Source: Synergistaceae bacterium (lineage in GTDB: Bacteria > Synergistota > Synergistia > Synergistales > Aminobacteriaceae). From it: a stretch of DNA of 5,806 bases. The stretch covers positions 3,412 to 9,217 of the forward strand of contig WRNQ01000049.1 of NCBI GenBank assembly GCA_009776565.1, in the 5' to 3' direction. Position 1 is the stretch's first letter. The number at the start of each line of letters is the position of its first letter. A program made the position numbers and the translations under genes. This document shows, piece by piece, positions 1 through 5,439 of this stretch. The notes below the pieces were generated by a model. The model did no database searches. It worked only from the letters and a program-made list of their open reading frames with translations, and was not told the origin of the DNA.

Positions 1-1
1 A

Positions 2-706
2 AAGTATGGCGTGCAGATAGGGAATGTTCCGGATTATGGAACAAACGAAGTGGCTGACCATGCCGTGTCGCTCATGCTTGCTCTTGTGCGAAAAACATAT
101 ATGGTTGCGAATATGACGCGCGCGGGTTTATGGAATTACGCGGAGATTATTCCGGTTCACAGGCTTTCCGCAAGGACGGTTGGCATAATAGGCGCCGGAC
201 GAATAGGCGTTGCCTTTGCAAACAGGGTCCGGGCTTTTGGCTGCCGCATAATTGCCCATGATATCCGTCATGGCAAGGAAGGCTTTAGTTCCCTTGATTT
301 TGTGGAATACGTAAAAACAGTTGACGAGGTACTTGCCGAGGCGGATATTCTCAGCCTCCACTGCTCGTTAAATGAGGACAACCAAAAAATGATGAACGCA
401 GAAAGCTTTGCTAAAATGAAGGACGGCGCTTTTCTGATAAATGTCGCGCGAGGCGGGCTTGTGGACGAAATTGCATTGGATGCGGCGCTTGCTTCCGGAA
501 GACTTGCGGGCGCGGCATTGGACGTTGCGGCAGTTGAGCCGCTCTCAAAGGAAAGCCCGCTTTTCCGCCACAAAAATCTGATGGTAACGCCGCATATGGC
601 CTGGTATTCCGCAGAATCATCCATAGAGCTGAAACGCAAGTGCGCGGAAGAAGCGGTTAGGTTTGTTAGGGGGGAGAAGATTCACTACCCTGTCAACTGC
701 TTATAA
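2..706 (+). CDS. D-2-hydroxyacid dehydrogenase, CtBP-like, 5' end missing
   Basis: This is an NAD-dependent dehydrogenase that interconverts D-2-hydroxyacids and 2-keto acids in the cytoplasm. The frame is open from base 2 (K-Y-G-V-Q-I-G-N), so the GTG at 11 is internal and the true start lies before the window. About 234 residues are visible; the family is usually 310-340. Seen: the hinge motif VPDYGTNEVADHA (from base 26), the Rossmann motif GAGRIG (bases 191-208), followed about 20 residues later by an Asp (IAHD, base 260) that suits NAD rather than NADP. The catalytic Arg is in NVARGGLVDE (449-451), the Glu in AAVEPL (536-538) and the His in TPHMAWYS (593-595). The TPHxAWYS wording is typical of the C-terminal-binding-protein-like branch. 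The substrate cannot be read from the sequence. The frame ends normally (YPVNCL, TAA), directly against a repeat. It may be related functionally to the two dehydrogenases beyond the toxin-antitoxin pair. Confidence 0.93.
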   Translation, partial: KYGVQIGNVPDYGTNEVADHAVSLMLALVRKTYMVANMTRAGLWNYAEIIPVHRLSARTVGIIGAGRIGVAFANRVRAFGCRIIAHDIRHGKEGFSSLDFVEYVKTVDEVLAEADILSLHCSLNEDNQKMMNAESFAKMKDGAFLINVARGGLVDEIALDAALASGRLAGAALDVAAVEPLSKESPLFRHKNLMVTPHMAWYSAESSIELKRKCAEEAVRFVRGEKIHYPVNCL

Positions 707-821
707 ATCGAACGTAGGCTTCGTTGTTTCTGCTCCCCTTGCTCGACGTAGCTCTAACTACGCCATCGCGGCGGTTCGCAGAAGCCGCCTCGCCTACGTT
801 CGATTTTGAGTCGGAATTAAG
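705..821. repeat. Repeat unit 1 with 15-bp inverted ends (MITE-like)
   Basis: The 15-mer AAATCGAACGTAGGC (705-719) recurs as its exact reverse complement at 792-806, enclosing a 102-bp element. Inside is a small hairpin, CGTAG (747-751) with CTACG (758-762), and the block TCGCAGAAGCCGCCT (776-790). The right end, 792-821, is a 30-bp sequence repeated exactly at 961-990. The core from about 713 aligns with units 2 and 3. There is no target-site duplication that I can see and no transposase, so calling it a miniature element is an inference. Open frames across it are not credible genes. Confidence 0.8.
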
Positions 822-990
822 CGTAGGTTTCGTTATTTCTGCGCGCCCTACGCTCGACGTAGGTCTGACTACGCAGTCGCGCCTCTGTCGCAGAAGCCGC
901 CTGATGAAGAAACTAAGCGATTCGCACAACTCGCTAAAGCTCGTTGGCTCACTGCTTATCGCCTACGTTCGATTTTGAGTCGGAATTAAG
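822..990. repeat. Repeat unit 2, with internal 57-bp insertion
   Basis: It begins like unit 1 (CGTAGGTTTCGTTATTTCTG against CGTAGGCTTCGTTGTTTCTG). It carries the same CGTAG/CTACG hairpin (858-862 with 869-873) and the identical 15-mer TCGCAGAAGCCGCCT (888-902). In unit 1 that 15-mer runs straight into CGCCTACGTTCG. Here 57 extra bases (903-959) intervene before the same sequence resumes at 960. A 7-bp stem, GCGTAGG (821-827) with CCTACGC (847-853), exists only in this copy. The 30 bases at 961-990 exactly match 792-821. Confidence 0.8.
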
Positions 991-1044
991 AGTAGGCTTC
1001 GTTGTTTCCGCGCGCCCGACGCGAGACGTAGGTCTGACTACGCA
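991..1044. repeat. Repeat unit 3, truncated
   Basis: This third copy of the unit start (GTAGGCTTCGTTGTTTCC at 992) aligns with unit 2 with about seven differences over some 54 bases. It keeps the hairpin CGTAG (1027-1031) with CTACG (1038-1042) and the same loop GTCTGA as unit 2. Similarity stops just after 1044; the GAAGCCGCC block and the 30-bp right end are missing. The sequence after this point is unrelated, so the repeat cluster ends here. Confidence 0.72.
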
Positions 1045-1095
1045 CTGTGGTGTTGGAAAAACGTTGTAATTAGTTAAGAATAAAAGTAAAGAAAT

Positions 1096-1127
1096 CTCTA
1101 ACAGAGGCACAGAGGTAACAGAGAGAA
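1096..1127. repeat. Purine-rich ACAGAGG short repeats
   Basis: Three near-identical heptamers lie in a row: ACAGAGG (1101-1107), ACAGAGG (1109-1115) and ACAGAGA (1118-1124), within a stretch rich in A and G. This low-complexity block is different in composition from the repeat cluster to its left. No function can be read; it resembles intergenic simple repeats that often occur in many copies in bacterial genomes. Confidence 0.55.
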
Positions 1128-1136
1128 TAGAAACGA

Positions 1137-1180
1137 CCGTCCGCGCGTGACGGCCACTGTAGGGTGCGATGCCACATCGC
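1137..1180. repeat. Two small hairpins upstream of vapB
   Basis: CCGTC (1137-1141) pairs with GACGG (1149-1153) around a 7-nt loop. GCGATG (1166-1171) pairs exactly with CATCGC (1175-1180) around a 3-nt loop. Neither is followed by a T run, so they are not convincing intrinsic terminators. The second looks like a REP-type intergenic palindrome. The vapB promoter begins seven bases after it. Confidence 0.5.
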
Positions 1181-1186
1181 CCCGCC

Positions 1187-1215
1187 TTGACTATGTACAC
1201 ACAATGGTATATACT
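1187..1215 (+). promoter_or_regulatory. vapBC promoter with palindrome over the -10
   Basis: TTGACT (1187-1192) and TATACT (1210-1215) are separated by exactly 17 bp, a near-consensus housekeeping sigma promoter. Transcription would start near 1222, giving a leader of about 19 nt that is almost entirely ribosome binding site. The perfect 8-bp palindrome GTATATAC (1207-1214) overlaps the -10, and a second small palindrome, TGTACA, lies at 1194-1199 in the spacer. VapB proteins bind palindromes over their own promoters, so these are candidate operators; that assignment is inference. Confidence 0.68.
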
Positions 1216-1223
1216 TCGTAGAA

Positions 1224-1230
1224 AGAGGGG
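1224..1230 (+). promoter_or_regulatory. vapB ribosome binding site
   Basis: AGAGGGG ends ten bases before the ATG at 1241. Another ATG at 1231 is out of frame and too close to this site, so 1241 is the supported start. Confidence 0.6.
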
Positions 1231-1240
1231 ATGATATACA

Positions 1241-1489
1241 ATGGAAACCACAAAAATCACCAGGACATTCAAAAACGGTAACAGTCAAGCCGTCAGGATT
1301 CCCAGTGAATTTAAACTTCCTGACGGCGACGTGATAATCGAAAAGATTGGCGGTGCAATTCTGCTGATTCCAAAAAACGACCCGTGGAGGCTGTTCGATG
1401 AAAGCCTGAATGGGTTCTCGGACGATTTTCTTGCAAGCGGCAGAAGCCAGCCTGAAATGCAAAAGCGCTCCGTTGCGTTCGACAAATAG
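1241..1489 (+). CDS. vapB: VapB-type antitoxin, AbrB/SpoVT fold
   Basis: An 82-residue antitoxin of a type II toxin-antitoxin pair. Residues about 5-46 form a swapped-hairpin AbrB domain, recognised from FKNGNSQAVRIPSEF and the following strand DVIIEKIGGAILLIPK. This part dimerises and binds operator DNA. The tail (about 47-82) has the pattern DPW, FSDDF, QPEMQKR expected of the VapB segment that wraps around the PIN toxin and blocks its active site. The length is normal. The ATG at 1241 follows AGAGGGG and a strong promoter. The stop TAG is two bases before the vapC ATG, the usual antitoxin-first, tightly coupled order. It probably represses its own promoter together with VapC. The family call is secure; DNA binding here is inferred. 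Confidence 0.93.
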   Translation: METTKITRTFKNGNSQAVRIPSEFKLPDGDVIIEKIGGAILLIPKNDPWRLFDESLNGFSDDFLASGRSQPEMQKRSVAFDK

Positions 1490-1491
1490 CC

Positions 1492-1890
1492 ATGTATCTG
1501 CTGGATACCAATATCTGCATCTACGCGATTACAGAGCGGAGCCCTAAAGTCATCAGCGCGCTTAAAAGCCATCCGATCGGTGAAATCTTACTATCAGTTA
1601 TTACGCTTGCGGAACTCGAATACGGAGCATCGAAAAGCGCGCATAGAGATAACAACCGCTTGATGTTAATTGGTTTTGCATCTCCTTTCAGAATCCTACA
1701 GTTCGATGATAAAGATGCAGAAATGTTTGGAATGCTGCGCGCGTATTTGGAACGCGCAGGAACGCCTATAGGACCTTACGACTTGCAGATAGCGGCGCAG
1801 GCATTAGCAAGAAACTGTGTTCTGGTTACTAACAATGTCAGAGAATTTAAAAAAGCGCCAGGTCTGAAAATTGAAAACTGGACTATATAG
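1492..1890 (+). CDS. vapC: VapC-type toxin, PIN-domain ribonuclease
   Basis: A 132-residue PIN-domain endoribonuclease that is neutralised by VapB. The metal-binding acidic residues are present: Asp5 in LLDTN, Glu41 in SVITLAELEYG, and Asp97 in IGPYDLQIAA. LVTNNVREF (residues 111-119) provides the fourth conserved motif, in the TNN form seen in enterobacterial VapC/MvpT. The C-terminal GLKIENW also fits that branch. Those relatives cleave initiator tRNA; whether this one does is not shown. All key residues are intact and the length is standard, so the toxin looks functional. No good ribosome binding site precedes the ATG, and the 2-bp gap from vapB suggests translational coupling. Downstream, a dehydrogenase gene starts after only 16 bp. 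Confidence 0.94.
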   Translation: MYLLDTNICIYAITERSPKVISALKSHPIGEILLSVITLAELEYGASKSAHRDNNRLMLIGFASPFRILQFDDKDAEMFGMLRAYLERAGTPIGPYDLQIAAQALARNCVLVTNNVREFKKAPGLKIENWTI

Positions 1891-1899
1891 AAAGGAGTG
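1891..1899 (+). promoter_or_regulatory. Ribosome binding site fixing the GTG start of the dehydrogenase
   Basis: AAAGGAGTG immediately follows the vapC stop. It sits about 9 bases before GTG 1907 but only 4 from the out-of-frame ATG 1902. The reading frame of the enzyme has a stop at 1898-1900, so GTG 1907 is the only reasonable start. Confidence 0.75.
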
Positions 1900-1906
1900 A
1901 TATGTT

Positions 1907-2932
1907 GTGAGAGCAATTGTATACGAAGGACCGTACAAAATTTCGGTAAAAGAAATACCAATGCCCGAGGTTCGGGAAGGTTGGGCGTTGGTAAAAGTGT
2001 CCCATGCCGGCATTTGCGGCACCGATTTAAATATTTACGCCGGAACGCATCCAAGAGCTAAAGCGCCTTTGGTAATGAGCCACGAGTTTTCCGGGACATT
2101 GGAAAGCGATGATGTCAACGGGATTGCCAAAGGAGAAAAAGTCACCGTTTATCCCCTTCTTTCCTGCGGCGGGTGTGAACCTTGCCGCTCGGGAAACGCT
2201 CATGTCTGTAATTCGCTGAAATTATTAGGTATAGATGTTGACGGCGCTTTTGCCGAATATGTCCAAGTCCCGGAAAAGAGCGTCATCCGTTTGCCCGCAA
2301 ATGTGTCCGGGTTGGCGGGAGCGCTGGTGGAACCTGTTGCGGTTGCTGTGCATACTCTGAGGGAAAAGGGTTACAAACCGGGAGATAACGCGCTCATATT
2401 TGGCTGCGGCCCGATTGGGATGAGCATTGCCATAACATTATCCGTCTTTGGTTCGGAGTCGGTTTTAATGATGGAAACCGATAAGGCAAGGGCTGAATTA
2501 GCCCGGGAAATGGGGTTTGAAGTATTTGATCTATCGGGGCTGAGTGTTGAATCATTTTGTAAGGAGCGTACAGGCGGCAACGGGTTTGACTGGGTATTCG
2601 ACTGCGCTGGCGTACAGCCGGTCGCCGACGTTTTGTTTGACGCGGTAAAGGTGAAAGGGAAAATTGTGGTTGTGGCGGGATATAAGAAACCGGCTGCTGT
2701 TCCTCTTATAAAAGGCATGTTCAAAGAAGCCGATATGCTATTTGTCCGTGTGTACCGGTTGGGAGACTTTGCCATTGCCGCGCAAATAGTTGCGCGGACG
2801 CCGCTTTATGAAAAAATGATAACGCACGTCCTCCCTGTTTCCGAAGCGCAAAAAGGTTTTGACCTGCTGACTACGCAGGGAACGGGAGCTGTAAAAGTAA
2901 TGTTCGATTTTAATGGAGGGACAACATCTTGA
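1907..2932 (+). CDS. Zinc-dependent medium-chain alcohol/polyol dehydrogenase
   Basis: A 341-residue cytoplasmic oxidoreductase of the sorbitol/threonine dehydrogenase branch, which oxidises a secondary alcohol on a sugar, polyol or amino-acid-type substrate. The N-terminal GroES-like domain has the catalytic zinc ligands Cys37 (GICGTD), His59-Glu60 (MSHEFSG) and Glu142 (VEPVAVAVH). Four cysteines for a structural zinc (87, 90, 93, 101) are in CGGCEPCRSGNAHVC. The Rossmann domain has GCGPIG (166-171), with acidic residues at the end of the next strand (Glu190, Asp192), favouring NAD. The usual GHE is SHE here. The start is GTG. The gene follows vapC by 16 bp and overlaps the next gene by 3 bp, so it seems to be read from the vapBC promoter. 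Family is certain, substrate unknown; its partner suggests sugar-acid catabolism. Confidence 0.92.
   Translation: MRAIVYEGPYKISVKEIPMPEVREGWALVKVSHAGICGTDLNIYAGTHPRAKAPLVMSHEFSGTLESDDVNGIAKGEKVTVYPLLSCGGCEPCRSGNAHVCNSLKLLGIDVDGAFAEYVQVPEKSVIRLPANVSGLAGALVEPVAVAVHTLREKGYKPGDNALIFGCGPIGMSIAITLSVFGSESVLMMETDKARAELAREMGFEVFDLSGLSVESFCKERTGGNGFDWVFDCAGVQPVADVLFDAVKVKGKIVVVAGYKKPAAVPLIKGMFKEADMLFVRVYRLGDFAIAAQIVARTPLYEKMITHVLPVSEAQKGFDLLTTQGTGAVKVMFDFNGGTTS
2915..2920 (+). promoter_or_regulatory. Ribosome binding site fixing the TTG start of kduD
   Basis: GGAGGG lies inside the end of the upstream gene, 8 bases before TTG 2929. This supports the unusual TTG start, which gives the expected family N terminus (LFDLTGKCALVTGG). 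Confidence 0.7.
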
Positions 2933-3687
2933 AATTATTTGATTTGACCGGAAAATGCGCGTTAGTTACCGGCGGAGGCCGCGGGCTAGGCCGCGGTATG
3001 GCCGAAGGGCTTGCCGAGGCGGGCGCCAAAGTGGTTATTTTAGGTACGAGCGCCGCTGTTACGGAAACTGCACTGGAAATGCGCGCGGCGGGGTTGGACG
3101 TTACTGGACTGCAAGGCGACTTATCTGCGCGCGAGGACATTCAGGGAATTTTCGGGCAGGCGGTTGGGCTATTGGGAGGGCGGATAGATATTTTGGTCAA
3201 CAATGCAGGCGTGCAGCGCCGCAATCGTTGCGAAAACTTTACAATTGAGGATTGGGACGCGGTTTTAAATGTAAATTTGGACGCTGTTTTTATACTGTGT
3301 CAGTTGGCGGGGCGGAAAATGATTTCGCAAGGCGGGGGAAAAATAATCAACATGGCTTCAATGCTCAGTTTTTTTGGAGGATTCACAGTTCCCGCGTACG
3401 CTGCCAGCAAAGGCGCCGTTTGCCAGTTGACCAAGGCGTTGTCAAACGAATGGGCTTGCCGGAATATTCAAGTTAACGCCATAGCGCCCGGCTATATGAG
3501 TACAGAAATGAATACTGCGCTTATAAATGACGAATCACGCAACAAGGAGATTACAAACCGAATTCCCGCCGGTCGCTGGGGAACGCCGGACGATGTTAAG
3601 GGACTGGCTGTCTTTTTAGCAAGCGCCGCTTCCAACTATATTTCCGGCGCCGTTATTCCGGTGGACGGAGGCTATCTGGCGAGATAA
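2929..3687 (+). CDS. kduD: KduD-like short-chain dehydrogenase
   Basis: A 252-residue classical short-chain dehydrogenase, probably 2-dehydro-3-deoxy-D-gluconate 5-dehydrogenase. KduD interconverts 2,5-diketo-3-deoxygluconate and 2-keto-3-deoxygluconate in pectin and hexuronate breakdown. Seen: the cofactor motif TGGGRGLG (14-21), NNAG (91-94), the Asn of NVN (114-116), catalytic Ser144, and Tyr157 with Lys161 (YAASK). The stretches INMASMLSFFGG, NEWA, VNAIAPGYMST, RIPAGRWGTP and VDGGYLAR follow E. coli KduD very closely from memory. Length matches the family. A gluconate 5-dehydrogenase or related activity is the main alternative. The TTG start overlaps the stop of the upstream dehydrogenase (TTGA), implying coupling. 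Its last 35 bases overlap the convergent exported-protein gene. Confidence 0.85.
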   Translation: MKLFDLTGKCALVTGGGRGLGRGMAEGLAEAGAKVVILGTSAAVTETALEMRAAGLDVTGLQGDLSAREDIQGIFGQAVGLLGGRIDILVNNAGVQRRNRCENFTIEDWDAVLNVNLDAVFILCQLAGRKMISQGGGKIINMASMLSFFGGFTVPAYAASKGAVCQLTKALSNEWACRNIQVNAIAPGYMSTEMNTALINDESRNKEITNRIPAGRWGTPDDVKGLAVFLASAASNYISGAVIPVDGGYLAR

Positions 3688-5320
3688 ACATTTTGGCTAG
3701 CCATTCAAAGAATACTCCCCAGAAATCTCCTTCAGGAGAAGGGTTCATTGAAATATTTATTTCAAGCTCGTCGATAGATGGAACCCATATATTTAGAGCA
3801 TTCACCGGAAAATCTGTATTAATGAGGTTACGAGCAAACTGTATAGCTTCTTTTTCACTATCTGAAACTTCGAAGAACAGACCGGATAGAATTATGCCGC
3901 TAAGCGGCGAATAAACATTGCGTATGCTCTTCCATATCCTTTCTGTGTTGAGAATAAGCCAGCTAAGCATTCTTTCGTTGGGCATACCAACATCTTTAGT
4001 GTTAATTTCCGATTCGATATCTTCCGGATTCATAACGCCAATCAGAAGAGTCTCATCTTTTTGCGCTATGAGAACATTCGGCGCCCCTGGAACTAATCTT
4101 ACCGCAAGTACCTTATCCCATTCATCAACTTTTGGTTCGGTTACAGTCGCCGTCTCTTCCAAAGCTTTGGATATAGCGCTTTGAAACTGAGCTGCAGCGC
4201 CATTTTTGCCTGTAAGAGCTACATATCCGCCGAATGGCATAGTAATACCAAAAAACTTAGTATCCAGCCCGAGTATTATTGCTGTTGATCCAGAAAACAT
4301 GTTTCCTATATCTACTTTTGAAATCCCAAATTGTTTTGCAATATATAAAAACATCGCCCAGTCAAGGGTAAGATCCATGTCTCCTGTTTTCATAAGCCAT
4401 TCTTCGATATCGTCTGTATCATCAAGAAATGTATCGCCGCCAATCATAAAAAATGGAATTCCTTTTCCAGTCATCGGAATGGGCAAGAGAGCTTCCTGAT
4501 CCTTTTCAAGAGCTTTTTGTTCAAGATTGCGGATTTTTGACATCAGTTTAATTACATTGCCTCTGGTTTTAATATTCCATATCGAGTTTTCGTACGAAAG
4601 CCCGATTTCAATCTTTAAATCCTCAGAAGTATCAGCAATTTTCCTGGATATGTTTAAAAAAGCAATGTTTGGGTATTCTAAACCGGCCAAGCTCGTTTCA
4701 GCGCCTGACTTTATGGCGTCAACAACCGAAAGGACCGATTCTTTGGTATCGAATGTTATTATTTTATCTCCCTCAATATAAACATAATTATCCTCATAGA
4801 AGAAAATTCCGTCGCTGTCACGTTCAAACTCAAAATCCGCAAACGAATCGTCGATTGCTTTCATTGCTTCAAGAACCGGCTCTCCCAATGATAGGACAAG
4901 ATCAAACAACGAAAGCTTTCCGGATTTTACAGCTTCTTCCAACGTTTTATTGCCATCCTGAAGGGAGATTATCATTCCGCCGTCATAAATCTCGGAATTC
5001 ACATCATCCATTACTATTAATAAAGCAAATCCCCTGAGGTTGGACTTAGACAGCGCTTTTACAATGTTACTGATTTTGATTAGCGGGTCAAGCTCAAAAT
5101 AAGAAGACATCGGCGCCAGCGCTTCGAATAATCTTGACGGATATAAATCCTCTAATAGCTTTCCCGCGTCCGTAAACCTGACAGCAATTCTTGAGTATGA
5201 GCCTGTTTCTTCTGTTTCTATTTTGGGAAGAAGTGTCAGAAGATCGGCGAAACAAACGCCGCAAGATAGTAAAACAGCCAGAAAAGCGAATATTATGGTT
5301 CTAAAAAATCTATTTTTCAC
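3653..5320 (-). CDS. Exported protein of unknown function, 555 residues
   Basis: I do not recognise a family with confidence. The N terminus is a clear signal peptide: basic MKNRFFR, a hydrophobic stretch to about residue 19, then SCGVCFA before Asp26, a good signal-peptidase I site. Cys20 in VLLSC could instead be a loose lipobox. The only cysteines are 20 and 23. There is no later membrane helix, so the protein is periplasmic, surface or lipid-anchored. Two regions share a layout: about 86-205 (RGFALLIVMDD, GGMIISLQDGN, DKIITFDTKESV) and about 340-435 (GSTAIILGLD, GGYVALTGKNG, ETLLIGVMNPED). Each is strand-rich, ending in a strand and a helix. This suggests duplicated domains, loosely like secreted DUF3352 or DUF4836 proteins, an impression only. 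It starts at GTG behind GAGGAGG, has its own promoter, and stands alone in its orientation. Its 3' end runs into kduD. Confidence 0.88.
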   Translation of the reverse strand: MKNRFFRTIIFAFLAVLLSCGVCFADLLTLLPKIETEETGSYSRIAVRFTDAGKLLEDLYPSRLFEALAPMSSYFELDPLIKISNIVKALSKSNLRGFALLIVMDDVNSEIYDGGMIISLQDGNKTLEEAVKSGKLSLFDLVLSLGEPVLEAMKAIDDSFADFEFERDSDGIFFYEDNYVYIEGDKIITFDTKESVLSVVDAIKSGAETSLAGLEYPNIAFLNISRKIADTSEDLKIEIGLSYENSIWNIKTRGNVIKLMSKIRNLEQKALEKDQEALLPIPMTGKGIPFFMIGGDTFLDDTDDIEEWLMKTGDMDLTLDWAMFLYIAKQFGISKVDIGNMFSGSTAIILGLDTKFFGITMPFGGYVALTGKNGAAAQFQSAISKALEETATVTEPKVDEWDKVLAVRLVPGAPNVLIAQKDETLLIGVMNPEDIESEINTKDVGMPNERMLSWLILNTERIWKSIRNVYSPLSGIILSGLFFEVSDSEKEAIQFARNLINTDFPVNALNIWVPSIDELEINISMNPSPEGDFWGVFFEWLAKMFISPDSLRPPE

Positions 5321-5328
5321 GAAACTTG

Positions 5329-5335
5329 CCTCCTC
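5329..5335 (-). promoter_or_regulatory. Ribosome binding site fixing the GTG start of the exported protein
   Basis: Read on the minus strand this is GAGGAGG, 8 bases before the GTG at 5320-5318. The only nearby ATG (5337-5335) overlaps this site and is out of frame, so GTG is the start. Confidence 0.72.
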
Positions 5336-5373
5336 ATTGTTATCCGGGCATAATTACAAAAAGCTCGTTTTGA

Positions 5374-5402
5374 ATAATACCGTTTTTTAATTTGTATTGC
5401 AA
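5374..5402 (-). promoter_or_regulatory. Promoter for the exported-protein gene
   Basis: On the minus strand, TTGCAA (5402-5397) and TATTAT (5379-5374) are 17 bp apart. This predicts transcription from about 5367 and a leader of about 47 nt. The perfect 10-bp palindrome TATTGCAATA (5395-5404) covers the -35 and could be an operator. The call rests only on matching the consensus. Confidence 0.55.
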
Positions 5403-5439
5403 TAATTAGTTTGCGATTGCCTCTGCCCCGCAGCCCTAC

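Noticed and set aside
11..706. GTG at 11 as the real start of the 2-hydroxyacid dehydrogenase
   Set aside because: The frame remains open to base 2 and the protein there is in the middle of the family's substrate-binding domain, so the start is outside the window.
705..806. Large inverted repeat as an intrinsic terminator for the 2-hydroxyacid dehydrogenase
   Set aside because: The arms are 72 bp apart and only a short T run follows (TTTT at 804-807); the repeat pattern explains it better, though some termination is not excluded.
693..929. 78-residue open frame on the minus strand and an overlapping 84-residue frame on the plus strand (724-978)
   Set aside because: Both run through the repeat units, repeat their own peptide phrases with the DNA repeats, have no ribosome binding site and resemble typical spurious translations of intergenic repeats.
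705..1044. CRISPR array
   Set aside because: Repeats are too few, unequal in spacing, partly inverted and the intervening sequences are themselves related to one another.
949..1462. Minus-strand open frames of 107 and 130 residues
   Set aside because: They cross repeats and the vapB promoter, and overlap vapB antisense without any start signal or recognisable domain.
2371..3140. Minus-strand open frames opposite the two dehydrogenases, and the plus-strand 97-residue frame at 2955
   Set aside because: They are shadows of well-supported enzyme genes.
3694..3703. Palindrome TGGCTAGCCA as a terminator between the convergent genes
   Set aside because: It has no loop or T run and lies in codons for WLA of the exported protein.
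4206..4499. Plus-strand open frames within 3693-5037
   Set aside because: They are antisense shadows of the 555-residue exported-protein gene, with no start signals or known motifs.
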